From NCBI RefSeq assembly GCF_050876985.1, contig NZ_JBPAPP010000003.1: 64,000 nucleotides of DNA. One strand, given 5' to 3'. Each line of letters begins with the position of its first letter. Position 1 is the first letter of the stretch. Below the pieces are notes generated by a model. The model was not told where the DNA came from. It worked only from the letters and a program-made list of their open reading frames with translations, and ran no database searches. A program made the position numbers and the translations under genes. Shown one piece after another: positions 1 to 8,592 of this stretch. The DNA is from Halopseudomonas sp002296055. GTDB lineage: Bacteria; Pseudomonadota; Gammaproteobacteria; Pseudomonadales; Pseudomonadaceae.

Positions 1-571
1 CGATCTGGCCGACAACCTGGCCGGCTTTCCGCTGGGTGCACAAATCGAGCTGGGCGACATCAAGCTACGCCAGTACGAAGGCAATCACTGGCAGCTGGAA
101 GAGTTCGGGCTGGTCAACATTCGCTCGCTGACACCACGCAGTGCTCTACTCAAGCCCTGGTCATGGCAGGTTGAAGCAGGCTGGGAGCGGGTGGCCGGTG
201 AGGACGGCAAGCAGCGGCTGGTGCCGCACCTCAACGGCGGCGGCGGTTTTGCCTGGCAACCGTGGGATGACGTACTGGGCTACAGCATGGCGACAATGCG
301 GCTGGAGCACCACCGCGACTTCGATGCGCCCTTGAGTGCTGCAGCCGGTTTCAACGCTGGCCTGCTATGGCGCAACTCGCTGGGCAACCTGCTGCTGGAA
401 GGCCGCGGCGATTACTTCGACAACGGCGAGGTGCGCCGCAGCCTGCAGCTGGCCCAGCAGTGGGAATTGGGCCGCGACCTTGGCCTGCGCCTGCAGGCCT
501 CGCGTGAGTTCAGTCAGTTCAGCGCACCGCAGACCGAGTTCGCCCTGCAACTGCGCTGGTACTATTATTGA
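1..571 (+). CDS. C-terminal part of a DUF4105-type envelope protein (5' end outside window)
   Basis: The reading frame is open from base 2 and ends in TGA at 569-571, giving the last 189 residues. It is rich in alternating aromatic and polar residues, typical of outer-membrane or periplasmic beta strands, and ends in an aromatic tail (RWYYY). Phrases such as LKPWSWQVEAGWER and QLAQQWELGRDLGLRLQ resemble the C-terminal domain of the DUF4105/Lnb-type periplasmic proteins of Pseudomonas. The N-terminal domain is not in the window, so the family call rests on the tail only. No function can be assigned. Confidence 0.5.
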   Translation, partial: DLADNLAGFPLGAQIELGDIKLRQYEGNHWQLEEFGLVNIRSLTPRSALLKPWSWQVEAGWERVAGEDGKQRLVPHLNGGGGFAWQPWDDVLGYSMATMRLEHHRDFDAPLSAAAGFNAGLLWRNSLGNLLLEGRGDYFDNGEVRRSLQLAQQWELGRDLGLRLQASREFSQFSAPQTEFALQLRWYYY

Positions 572-597
572 GCAGCGGGCCGCACGGCCCCGCTGTT

Positions 598-1032
598 TCA
601 GGCTTTAGCCTTGGCTGCTGCCAGATAGCTGGCCAGCCGGCTGCCCATCTCCTGCCCCAGCGCCTGCAAGCCGCTCAGCGGCCGCACCATGACTTCAAAT
701 TCGACGATCTTGCCCGCCTCATCGAAGCGAATCATGTCAATGCCCTTGAGCTGACGGCCATGTACTTCAGCACTGAACTCCAGTACCACATTCAAACCAT
801 CGCCCGTTGCCAGCTCGCGGTGATAGGTGAAGTTCTCAAACACCTGCAGCACAGTCTTGAGGATGGTCGACACCACCTCGGCGCCGGGGTACGGCGAGTG
901 CGCCATCGGCGAGCGAAACACCGCATTGGCGTCCAGCAGACTAACCAGCTCGCCCAGGTTCTTGCGTTCGACCATCTGGTGCCACTGCGCGAGCGTGGCG
1001 GCGGCGGCCGGTTGAAGTTGCAGATCAGACAT
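598..1032 (-). CDS. NTF2-like / SnoaL-fold protein
   Basis: The 144-residue protein starts at ATG 1032 with an AAGGAAA ribosome site just upstream; the frame stays open further upstream but without a site. The length and the pattern (short N-terminal helix, LLDANAVFRSPMAH, then strands such as NVVLEFSAEVHG and IRFDEAGKIVEFEVMVRPL) are those of the small cone-shaped NTF2-like fold. Such proteins are ligand-binding or isomerase-like and the substrate cannot be read from sequence. It lies downstream of the acyl-CoA ligase on the same strand, 35 bases away, so the two are probably co-transcribed. Confidence 0.75.
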   Translation of the reverse strand: MSDLQLQPAAAATLAQWHQMVERKNLGELVSLLDANAVFRSPMAHSPYPGAEVVSTILKTVLQVFENFTYHRELATGDGLNVVLEFSAEVHGRQLKGIDMIRFDEAGKIVEFEVMVRPLSGLQALGQEMGSRLASYLAAAKAKA

Positions 1033-1067
1033 GATGATTTCCTTGATGTAAGCGGCCAGAGCAGCCG

Positions 1068-2723
1068 TTATTGTTCGGCGCGCAACTCGGCGCGCAATAT
1101 CTTGCCGACGGGCGACTTGGGCAGTTGCTCGCGGAACACAATCTGCCGCGGCACCTTGTAGGCGGTCAGGCGCTCGCGGCAATGCTGGATCAGCTGCTCC
1201 GCCGTCACGCCCGCACTGCGCAGGGCAACGAACGCACGAATCGCCTCGCCGGTGCTGTCATCCGGCACGCCCACCACGGCCACCTCGGCCACATCCGGAT
1301 GCTCGGCCAGCACGTCTTCCACCTCGTTCGGGTAAACGTTAAAACCGGACACCAGAATCAGGTCTTTCTTGCGATCGACAATGCGCAGATACCCCTGCTC
1401 ATCCATCACCGCGATGTCGCCGGTGTTAAACCAGCCATCACAGAACGCCTCACGGTTTTCATCCGGGCGATTCAGGTAGCTGCCCACCACGTGCGGGCCG
1501 CGAATCAGCAGCTCGCCCGCCTCACCCGGCGCGCACGCGCTGCCATTGGCATCGCGAATCAACACATCGCAACCGGGCAGCGGCAGCCCAACCGTACCGG
1601 GGCGGCAATGTTCACCCGGGGGATTGAAGGCAACAAAACAGCTGCTCTCGGTCAGCCCGTAGCCCTCCAGTATCTGCCCTGCGGCAGCCAACCAGCGTGC
1701 CTGGGTGGTTGGGCGCAAGGCTGTGCCACCGGACACGGCGGCCTTGAGCGCCGGTGGTTTGGCCTGAAACCAAGGCTCGGCCAGCAGGCCGGCAAACAAC
1801 GTGTCGACGCCGGTCATCCACTGCACGGAAAACTGCTCAAACGCGGGCTGCAAATTGCTCAACGGGCGCGGATTGGGTACCAGCAGATTGCGCCCACCGC
1901 TGCGGTAAAACAGTAGGAAGTTAAAGTTGAAGGCGAAGATGTGATACAGCGGCGGCACCGTGAGAATCACGTCACCCGGCTCAAACGGCATGCCAAATCC
2001 TGTGATGTAGTCCTCGGCCATCTGCAACACCGCCTGCAGATTGGCGTGGGTCAGCACCGCGCCCTTGCTCCGTCCGGTGGTACCGCCGGTGTACTGATAG
2101 AGCGCAACCGGGTTGGCCCGACAGGCGGCCAGTCCGTGCCGCGCGCCGATAGCCAGCGCATCGACAAAACGCGGCAAACCGGCAACGTCCACACCCGCCT
2201 GCGCGGCAATCGCCCGCCCGATCTCCGGAGGGAAAAAGTCGCCCAGGCAGGTCGTCAGCAGGGAAATTCCCAACGCCTGCGCAACCGGCGCAGCGCGCTC
2301 AACGAACAGGTCACAGGCAATCAGCAAGCGCGCACCACTGTCAGTCAACTGGTTACGCACCTCCCGCTCGGTATACAGCGGGTTCACGTTGGTCACGATC
2401 AAACCGGCCTTCCACGCGCCCAGCACCGCGACCGGGTAATGCAGGCTGTTCGGCAGCTGGACCGCAACCACCTCCCCCACCTGCATCTGCTGCTCATGGA
2501 TCAGCCAGGCAGCAAACTGATCCGACAGCGCCTGCACCTGGCTGAACGACAGGTCAGCGGTCAGTCCGTTAGGCAGCACCAGGGTAAACGCCGGGCTATC
2601 GCCGTAACGCTCGGCCAGCAGCTCTGGTAATTGCGCCAGGTTGCCCTGCAGCTGCTCGGGCGTCAGCTGGTAGTCCTGCAATGCGGGTGGGTAGCGACGC
2701 TCCCAAAGGCGGGGTTCGGTCAT
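1068..2723 (-). CDS. AMP-forming fatty acyl-CoA ligase (FadD-like)
   Basis: This 551-residue ANL-superfamily enzyme activates a carboxylic acid, probably a fatty acid, to its acyl-CoA through an acyl-adenylate. The motifs are complete: P-loop-like YTGGTTGRSKG at residues 211-221, YGLTE at 355-359, WFNTGD at 431-436, DRKKDLI at 450-456 and a C-terminal KSPVGKILR carrying the catalytic lysine. Start ATG 2723 is chosen because the alignable N-terminus begins MTEPRLWERRYP. It is divergent from the TetR gene at 2921, and the gap holds repeated palindromes, so fatty-acyl-responsive repression is plausible. Chain-length preference is unknown. Confidence 0.88.
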   Translation of the reverse strand: MTEPRLWERRYPPALQDYQLTPEQLQGNLAQLPELLAERYGDSPAFTLVLPNGLTADLSFSQVQALSDQFAAWLIHEQQMQVGEVVAVQLPNSLHYPVAVLGAWKAGLIVTNVNPLYTEREVRNQLTDSGARLLIACDLFVERAAPVAQALGISLLTTCLGDFFPPEIGRAIAAQAGVDVAGLPRFVDALAIGARHGLAACRANPVALYQYTGGTTGRSKGAVLTHANLQAVLQMAEDYITGFGMPFEPGDVILTVPPLYHIFAFNFNFLLFYRSGGRNLLVPNPRPLSNLQPAFEQFSVQWMTGVDTLFAGLLAEPWFQAKPPALKAAVSGGTALRPTTQARWLAAAGQILEGYGLTESSCFVAFNPPGEHCRPGTVGLPLPGCDVLIRDANGSACAPGEAGELLIRGPHVVGSYLNRPDENREAFCDGWFNTGDIAVMDEQGYLRIVDRKKDLILVSGFNVYPNEVEDVLAEHPDVAEVAVVGVPDDSTGEAIRAFVALRSAGVTAEQLIQHCRERLTAYKVPRQIVFREQLPKSPVGKILRAELRAEQ

Positions 2724-2757
2724 GCACAGGCTCCTTGTGTTGCGGCGCGCAACCAAC

Positions 2758-2882
2758 TTATCAGCGTTAAGATAAAGTCAGACACTGCCACGGCGGCTCT
2801 TGGTGGTTATCTCGCTCAACTGCTGAGGGGAAAGTACGGAGCAATCTTATCAATGTCAAGATACTTGCCCGTGTTAAGATTC
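2758..2882. promoter_or_regulatory. Candidate TetR operators between the ligase and tetR
   Basis: Two near-identical imperfect palindromes lie in the divergent promoter region. The first, 2758-2775, is TTATC, then AGCGTTAA, then GATAA. The second, 2847-2864, is TTATC, then AATGTCAA, then GATAC. A further half copy, GTTAAGATTC, sits at 2873-2882. Shared spacing and the position between a TetR gene and a divergent metabolic gene suggest that the regulator binds here and controls both directions. Confidence 0.6.
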
Positions 2883-2920
2883 TGGCCTGCTTACCCTGAC
2901 CGCCCGCAGAGACCTCACCT

Positions 2921-3547
2921 ATGGCAAAGCCCGCAAAACGCGCCCGCGATACCTATCACGTCGGCAACCTCGCTCCGCAGCTGCTGGCAGCGGCGCGCAC
3001 ACTGCTGGAAGAGGTGGGTCCAACCAAGCTGTCTTTGCGCGCGGTATCAGAGCGGGTGGGTGTCAGCGCCACTGCGGCCTATCACCATTTTCAGAACCGC
3101 AACGAGCTGATCGGCCAACTTGCCGCCCAAGGCTTCTCCGAGCTGGCTCGCGCGCTGCAACACGCTTACAACGACGGCTCCGGGCTGGACAAGCTGCGCG
3201 CCGGCAGCCTCGCCTACCTGCACTTTGCGCGCAGCAATCCGGCGCTCTATCAGTTGATGTTTGGTCCGGAATTTACCGAGCAGACCATGATTCCGGCACT
3301 GCAGCGTGAGCGCCTGGCAGCCTTCGGCGAGCTTAAGCGCATGGTGGCCGACACCCTCGGGCAAGGGCCGGACAGCTCCGAGGTGCGCAAGGCCTCGGTG
3401 GCAGCCTGGTCCTATACCCATGGCCTGACCTCGCTGGTGATTCACGGCTTGTTGCCCGGCTCGGTGGAGAGCAGTGATGCCCATTTTGTCGACCGCACAA
3501 TTGAGGGCTTCGCCGCTCTCGTTAAGCAGCTGCGGCGCAACCACTAA
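2921..3547 (+). CDS. TetR/AcrR family regulator
   Basis: The 208-residue protein has a classical TetR helix-turn-helix at residues 20-65 (TKLSLRAVSERVGVSATAAYHHFQN) followed by a ligand-binding domain of the WHG type (YLHFARSNPALYQLMFGPEF, then TWSYTHGLTSLVIHGLL-like core). It is transcribed away from the FadD-like ligase. The intergenic palindromes suggest autoregulation and control of the ligase, with an acyl-CoA or related effector as the likely, unproven ligand. The ribosome site (AGAGA) is weak. Confidence 0.85.
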   Translation: MAKPAKRARDTYHVGNLAPQLLAAARTLLEEVGPTKLSLRAVSERVGVSATAAYHHFQNRNELIGQLAAQGFSELARALQHAYNDGSGLDKLRAGSLAYLHFARSNPALYQLMFGPEFTEQTMIPALQRERLAAFGELKRMVADTLGQGPDSSEVRKASVAAWSYTHGLTSLVIHGLLPGSVESSDAHFVDRTIEGFAALVKQLRRNH

Positions 3548-3617
3548 GCTCGGCCGCGGCATCCGGTTGCCGTTGCCCCATTGTGGTGCTAAGTTCGCGC
3601 CCAACTGAACCTTGCAA

Positions 3618-3744
3618 CCGGGGACGACCCCGGCCACGCCTTTTGCCCACAGGGACGACCCTGCCTGTACGGGACATCGCCATGGCGACCTGTCTGAGCC
3701 CCCATCTGAGCCATCCCTCAAACGCGCCAATGCAGGCAGGGAGG
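3618..3744 (+). promoter_or_regulatory. Guanidine-II (mini-ykkC) riboswitch with Shine-Dalgarno switch
   Basis: Two successive hairpins carry the ACGR tetraloop that defines mini-ykkC RNA. P1 at 3618-3633 is CCGGGG-ACGA-CCCCGG and P2 at 3650-3663 is CAGGG-ACGA-CCCTG. The 3' arm of P2 and its flank (CCCTGCCTG, 3659-3667) is exactly complementary to CAGGCAGGG at 3733-3741, which overlaps the ribosome site GGGAGG at 3739-3744. Known guanidine-II RNAs bind guanidinium by loop-loop docking of the two hairpins. Here, ligand-stabilised P2 would free the ribosome site, so an ON switch is inferred. Confidence 0.85.
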
Positions 3745-3752
3745 TTAAGCCC

Positions 3753-4892
3753 ATGAGTCATCCCAACCCTTCGCTGGTGCCCCCTGTCACCTGGCTACGC
3801 ATCGCTGGCGCCTGGACGGTGGTCGGCCTGTTCACGCTGTTCGGCGCGCAGTGGCTGGCCCCCGAGCTAAGCGGCCTGAGTGCCAGCTGGGTGTTCGCCT
3901 TGCTGTTTGCCACCATCCTTGCCGCCGCCTTCGGCGTGGTGCACGAGGCTGACCACCTGGCCGACCAGTTGGGCGAGCCCTATGGCACGCTGATTCTCAC
4001 GCTGTCGATTGTCAGCATTGAGGTGATCCTGATTGCCGCCGTGCTGCTCGGTCCAAACGAGGCGCCGCACATTGCCCGCGACTCCATCTTTGCTGTGATG
4101 ATGATCATCATGAATCTGGTCGCCGGCGTCTGTCTCATCAGCGGTGCAGCGCGCAACGGTGATCAGGAGTTCAACGTGCAAGGTGCCAGCGCCTACCTGT
4201 CGATGATCGCCCTGCTGACCGGGATTGCCCTGGTACTACCCAACTACACCAGCGCCGGCGGCGAGTTCAGCCCGCCGCAAGCCGTGGGCATTTCCGCCTT
4301 TACCCTGCTGATGTACGGCAGTTTTCTGTGGATGCAGATGCGCAGTCAAAGGCGCTATTTTGTGCAACCGCCCAAAGGCAGTCTGAGCATCCCGAAGATG
4401 GCCGTCACCGCCACCGGTAAATCCGCCTCCATCGACAAGCGCGCCGCCCTGGTGCGCTCGGCGGTGCTACTGGCGTTGATTCTGCCCATTGTGCTGCTGG
4501 CTCATCATCTGGCCGTGGTGACCGATTACGGCATTGCCGCTGCCGGCCTGCCGCCGGCCGTGGGCGGCGTGCTGATCGCCATTATTGTGTTCACTCCGGA
4601 GTCCATCACCGCGGTACGGGCAGCGCTCAACAACGAGCTGCAGCGCAGCGTCAACCTGTGCCACGGCGCCTTCGTCTCCACCGTCGGGCTCACCGTACCA
4701 GCAGTGCTGCTGATCGGCCTACTGGCCGACCGGCAGGTCATCATGGGGATATCCAGCGCCGATACCCTACTGTTTGTGCTTACGCTGGTGCTGACTATGC
4801 TGTCGTTCGGGAATCAACGTACCTCGCCGATCCAGGGCTATTTGCACCTGACTCTGTTCGCCGTATACGGGTTGCTGCTTTTCAGTCCGTAA
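3753..4892 (+). CDS. CaCA-superfamily cation/proton antiporter (ChaA/y4hA-like)
   Basis: The 379-residue inner-membrane protein has about eleven hydrophobic segments and two inverted alpha repeats typical of cation/proton antiporters: GEPYGTLILTLSIVSIEVILIAA near residue 75 (shown split by its Glu) and IVFTPESITAVRAALN near residue 275. Start ATG 3753 follows GGGAGG by eight bases. The family is usually annotated as calcium or sodium/proton exchange, but this copy sits directly behind a guanidine-II riboswitch. That suggests guanidinium, or a compound handled with it, as a physiological substrate or inducer. This is inference from the leader, not from the protein. Confidence 0.82.
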   Translation: MSHPNPSLVPPVTWLRIAGAWTVVGLFTLFGAQWLAPELSGLSASWVFALLFATILAAAFGVVHEADHLADQLGEPYGTLILTLSIVSIEVILIAAVLLGPNEAPHIARDSIFAVMMIIMNLVAGVCLISGAARNGDQEFNVQGASAYLSMIALLTGIALVLPNYTSAGGEFSPPQAVGISAFTLLMYGSFLWMQMRSQRRYFVQPPKGSLSIPKMAVTATGKSASIDKRAALVRSAVLLALILPIVLLAHHLAVVTDYGIAAAGLPPAVGGVLIAIIVFTPESITAVRAALNNELQRSVNLCHGAFVSTVGLTVPAVLLIGLLADRQVIMGISSADTLLFVLTLVLTMLSFGNQRTSPIQGYLHLTLFAVYGLLLFSP

Positions 4893-4992
4893 AGCTGGTG
4901 CGCTTACGTTGCCCTGTCAGATTGCGCTTTGGCGGCTCGGTATCCACACTGACTGTCGTTGTGCCCCACCGTTGCAATACACAGGAGGTGAC

Positions 4993-6000
4993 ATGAGCAA
5001 CGCGCTAACCACGCCCGAGCAGGTTCAGGCTGTTGTCGGCCAATTGAATGCACCGCGCGACCTGAAGGTCATCGACCATCTGGACAGCCATGCCCAGCGC
5101 TGGGTGGGGCTATCCCCCCTCGTGTGCTTGACCCTGAGCCGGGACACCGAAATCAGCGTCACGCTGGGGGGCGGTCCACGAGGCTTTGTGCAGATACCCG
5201 ACGCTCACCACCTGCTGTTACCGCTGGCATTGCTGGATGACAGCGCGGCGGCACGCCCCGGTACGTCCTTTGGCGCGCTGCTGCTGGTGCCGGGCATGAA
5301 CGAAACCCTGCGCATCAACGGCACGGTGCTGGCGATCGAAGGCGACATGGCTCGGCTGCAGGTAGCCGAGTGCTTCCTGCACTGCGCCAAGGCGCTGATG
5401 CGATCGGACTTCTGGCAACCGGCCTGCAGCCAGAGCACGCCAACCCGGCCGCCGGCCTTTTTGGCCGCCAGCCGCTTTATGGCGCTGGCGACCCGGGCCG
5501 CTGACGGCAGCGCCGACCTGAGCCCCAAAGGCGATCCGGCAGGCGCACTGCTACAGGCCAGCGAGCAGCATGTCTGCTTTGCCGACCGCCCCGGCAACCG
5601 CCGCATCGACAGCTTTCGCAATATCGTTTCGCAGCCGCAGATCGCCCTGCTGGCAATGATTCCCGGCTGCTTGCAGGTGGTGGAGGTATGCGGCACCGCT
5701 GAACTGAGCACCAGCGACAGCCTGCGCGCCGCCTTCCAGGTACGTGAGACAACACCCAAGCTGGTAACCCGTGTGAGCGTCGACAGCATCGTGCTGCGCC
5801 ACAGTCCGGCCCTGGCCCGGGCTCGCCTCTGGCCTGCCGCCGATGCACCCGCGGGGCTGAACGGTGCAGACATCTTCAAGGCGCATATCCAGCTCAACCG
5901 CAGCGGCGGCGAAGCCGGGGACAAGGTCCGCGCAGCCATCGCTGTTCCCGGCGCGCTGGAGCACGGGCTAAGCGAGGACTACAAGCACAACCTCTACTGA
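4993..6000 (+). CDS. Pyridoxamine 5'-phosphate oxidase-fold (PPOX) protein
   Basis: The 335-residue protein has two regions resembling the split-barrel flavin-binding fold; the second (FLAASRFMALATRAADGSAD-like, residues about 155-260) has the FMN-binding pattern DLSPKGDPAG and FADRPGNRRIDSFRNI typical of the MSMEG_1061-type PPOX group. Start ATG 4993 is supported by an excellent ribosome site, AGGAGGTG, three bases upstream. Such proteins bind FMN, F420 or heme, and the reaction is unknown. It is 100 bases downstream of the antiporter on the same strand. Confidence 0.75.
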   Translation: MSNALTTPEQVQAVVGQLNAPRDLKVIDHLDSHAQRWVGLSPLVCLTLSRDTEISVTLGGGPRGFVQIPDAHHLLLPLALLDDSAAARPGTSFGALLLVPGMNETLRINGTVLAIEGDMARLQVAECFLHCAKALMRSDFWQPACSQSTPTRPPAFLAASRFMALATRAADGSADLSPKGDPAGALLQASEQHVCFADRPGNRRIDSFRNIVSQPQIALLAMIPGCLQVVEVCGTAELSTSDSLRAAFQVRETTPKLVTRVSVDSIVLRHSPALARARLWPAADAPAGLNGADIFKAHIQLNRSGGEAGDKVRAAIAVPGALEHGLSEDYKHNLY

Positions 6001-6446
6001 CTAGGCTGACAAAGCATCTCCGGCGCTGGCACCAGGGCTAGCAGGCGGTGAGCCTTGCGCCCTCGCCCGCCCGCCCGCGCTGAAGCCGGCAAGATAAATT
6101 CAGATAAATCTAATTTTAAGACAATTATTATTGATTATTCTTAAAGACAAGATAGCGGCACACTGACCCAGCTCACCTCCCGAGCCAACAACTGCATCAG
6201 AGCCGCCATGATCTTCACTGCCCACCTTGCGCCCTATCTGCGCGCGTCTCAATCCAGCCCTCGCACTACTGGCGTATTGGCGCACCGGCGTATTCCGACA
6301 TGACGCTGCTGCTCCTGCTGCTCACCCTGCTGCTGTGGTGCGGCATCTGCTGCTGCCTGTGGCGCTTTGTCGAGGCACCAGCCCAGGCCCCCGAGCGCAA
6401 GACACACTGACCGCCCCGCACCTCATCCTCTGCAACAAGCGACACC
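6001..6446. other. Gap between PPOX gene and HPP gene
   Basis: This 446-base stretch contains no convincing full gene. Its middle is unusually AT-rich for the window. Around 6115-6145 there is a perfect 7-base inverted repeat (TTTAAGA and TCTTAAA) separated by 17 bases, which could be an operator or promoter. Two very short overlapping reading frames follow (6208-6303 and 6300-6410); only the second shows any recognisable protein character. Confidence 0.5.
6300..6410 (+). pseudogene. Possible remnant of an acyltransferase-3 C-terminus, or small membrane protein
   Basis: The frame encodes 36 residues: one strongly hydrophobic segment (MTLLLLLLTLLLWCGICCC) followed by LWRFVEAPAQAPERKTH. A last membrane helix followed by WRFVEAP is the usual ending of OafA/YrhL-type membrane acyltransferases, so this may be what remains of such a gene after deletion. 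Its ATG overlaps the stop of an even shorter frame (6208-6303) by four bases. It could also be an independent micropeptide. No clear ribosome site is seen. Confidence 0.3.
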
Positions 6447-7592
6447 ATGACCGATACCAGCAACTTGCCTGCCAACCAGGCCCCTCAACGCCTCACGCTA
6501 CTCGGCGCGCAGCAGCTCAACACCCGCCCGCGTGAATGGCTGCGCGCCACCTGCGGCGCGGCAATCGGGCTGTTTGTCAGTGTCTGGGTATGCCAGCTGG
6601 TGTTTGGCGCAGCGGTCGCCACCCTGCTGATCGGTCCGGTTGGTGCCTCGGCCATCCTGCTGTTCTCCGTACCGTCCGGCGCGTTGGCCCAGCCCTGGTC
6701 GATCTTTGGTGGTTACCTGGTATCGGCCACGGTGGCGACGCTGGTGGCGCAACTGGGCGGCCACAGCCTGGAGATGGCAGCGCTGGCCGTTGCCCTGTCG
6801 CTGATTGCCATGTTCGCACTACGCTGCCTGCATCCACCCGGTGGCGCGGTCGCGCTGTGTGTGGTGCTGGCCGGCCCGGCGCTGCAGGCGCTGGACGAAA
6901 AAGCGGTGCTGCCGGTGATGCTTAACGCGCTCACGCTGCTCGCCATCGCGCTGTTCTACAACAACCTGACCGGCGTGCGTTACCCCAAACGCCCACTGCC
7001 CGAGGTCAACCTGCAGCACACCAGCGATCAACCTGCGCTGCAGCGGGTCGGCTTTTCCGATGCCGACCTGGACGCCGCGCTGGCGGACATTGGCGGCTTT
7101 GTCGACCTGACCCGTGAAGACCTGACACAGCTGGTGCGCAAGGTAGAAGATGCCGCGCGGCGACGCAGCATGGGCACGGCCCAGGTGGCCGACATCATGT
7201 CGCGTGACCTGCGCTGCGCCACACCAGAGACCCGGGTACGTGAAGCACTCGACCTGCTGCACGCGCACCGTCTGCGGGTGCTGCCGGTGCTGGATGCCGA
7301 GCAGGCGCTGGTGGGCATTGTCAGCCTGACCGACCTGGCCAACTTTGTCGGGCGCAGCGGCAGCTTTCGCCTGCTGCGCCGCGGTGGTGGAGAGAAGTCG
7401 CCGCTGAGTGAGGTGATGACCTCCCCGGTGGTTGCGGTGGCGCCGGAGCTGCCTGTCAGCGAGCTGATACCCATGCTGTCGAGTCAGGGCCTGCACTGCC
7501 TGCCGGTAGTCGAGCAGAACAGACTGGTCGGCATGGTCACCCAGACCGACCTGATTGCCGCCATGCAGGACAACCTGCTGATGCGCGGCTGA
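6447..7592 (+). CDS. HPP-family membrane protein with CBS domain pair
   Basis: The 381-residue protein has an N-terminal HPP domain with four to five transmembrane segments (residues about 25-175, including LRCLHPPGGAVAL, the family signature) and a C-terminal tandem CBS module (residues about 245-380, VADIMSRDLRCATPETRVREALDL-like and LSEVMTSPVVAVAPELPV-like starts). HPP proteins have been linked to nitrite transport in chloroplasts and cyanobacteria; CBS pairs sense adenine nucleotides. Its substrate here is not known. Confidence 0.85.
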   Translation: MTDTSNLPANQAPQRLTLLGAQQLNTRPREWLRATCGAAIGLFVSVWVCQLVFGAAVATLLIGPVGASAILLFSVPSGALAQPWSIFGGYLVSATVATLVAQLGGHSLEMAALAVALSLIAMFALRCLHPPGGAVALCVVLAGPALQALDEKAVLPVMLNALTLLAIALFYNNLTGVRYPKRPLPEVNLQHTSDQPALQRVGFSDADLDAALADIGGFVDLTREDLTQLVRKVEDAARRRSMGTAQVADIMSRDLRCATPETRVREALDLLHAHRLRVLPVLDAEQALVGIVSLTDLANFVGRSGSFRLLRRGGGEKSPLSEVMTSPVVAVAPELPVSELIPMLSSQGLHCLPVVEQNRLVGMVTQTDLIAAMQDNLLMRG

Positions 7593-7604
7593 CTGCGCGG
7601 GGGC

Positions 7605-8459
7605 TCAGCCCCAGCGCTGCGACCAGTCGTGACTGTCGGCGGCGGCGCGGCGCAATAGCGCGATCGCCTGCTGCAGCGCCTCGCTGTCACGCTCGCGGGG
7701 ATAGACCAGCCAGGCCGGGAAGCTGAACTCCGGCGCGCGTGGCACCCGCTGCAACTGGCCGCTGTCCAGATAGCTCTGCACCACCCGAGTCCGAAAATAG
7801 CCACTGCCGCCACAGCTGAGCAGATACTGCAGCGCCATGGGCCCCAGGTTGAAGGTCAGCTCGGCCTTGGCCTTATCCGGCAGGGCGCGGTCATGCTGCT
7901 GGCGAAAGGCCTCGCCCCAGTCGATGTAGATATAGGGCTCGGGCTGGCTCGGCAGGCACACCTGAATCAGCTTTTCTTCCAGCAGCTCCTCCACCTGCAG
8001 GCCCGGCCAGTAGCTTGGCTGGAACACCAGCGCCGCATCCAGCGTGCCCTGCTCCAGCCGGCGCTGCAGCGCCGCACCTTCGCCGACCTCGGTGTGCACC
8101 GCCTGACTGCCCTGCTCCGCCCGCAGTAAGCGAACCCAGTGCAGCATCAGTGGGTTGTAGAGGCTGGTTTCGCAGCCCAGGTGCAAGACGCTGTCGATAC
8201 CACTGATCAACGGCAGGTCGCGCTGCGCCGCCTCCCAGGTCTGCACCAGCTGGTTGGCATAGGTAACAAACAGCTCGCCGTCGCGGGTCAGCCTGGCGCC
8301 GCCGCGGTTGCGCACAAACAGGCGGCAGTTGAGCTGCGACTCCAGGCTCTGGATGCGCGCCGTCACCGCCGCCTGGGTCACGTGCAGCTGCTCTGAAGCA
8401 GCGATCAGACTGCCGCTGCGGACAACTTCAAGAAAGGTTCTGGCGAGGCTGATATCCAT
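7605..8459 (-). CDS. LysR-family transcriptional regulator
   Basis: The 284-residue protein has a winged helix at residues 1-60 (FLEVVRSGSLIAASEQLHVTQAAVTARIQSLE) and a LysR effector domain after residue 90 that is shorter and more divergent than usual. It ends 12 bases from the convergent HPP gene and is divergent from trhP, 133 bases away. Neither neighbour is an obvious regulatory target, so its regulon is unknown. Confidence 0.88.
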   Translation of the reverse strand: MDISLARTFLEVVRSGSLIAASEQLHVTQAAVTARIQSLESQLNCRLFVRNRGGARLTRDGELFVTYANQLVQTWEAAQRDLPLISGIDSVLHLGCETSLYNPLMLHWVRLLRAEQGSQAVHTEVGEGAALQRRLEQGTLDAALVFQPSYWPGLQVEELLEEKLIQVCLPSQPEPYIYIDWGEAFRQQHDRALPDKAKAELTFNLGPMALQYLLSCGGSGYFRTRVVQSYLDSGQLQRVPRAPEFSFPAWLVYPRERDSEALQQAIALLRRAAADSHDWSQRWG

Positions 8460-8592
8460 CGGTCGGGCTCATCGCGAGTGAGCCGGCATTGTGCGGCATC
8501 CGCCAGCGGCGGCCAAGCCAAGCGCTGATCTCGATCAATACGCCAGACAGGCCAAGCCACTATGCTGCCGCCTTTTTTCGCAGGTCCCGATC

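Noticed and set aside
6227..6535. 102-residue plus-strand frame before the HPP gene
   Set aside because: It overlaps the start of the HPP gene in another frame, is Ala/Pro/Arg-rich and lacks a ribosome site.
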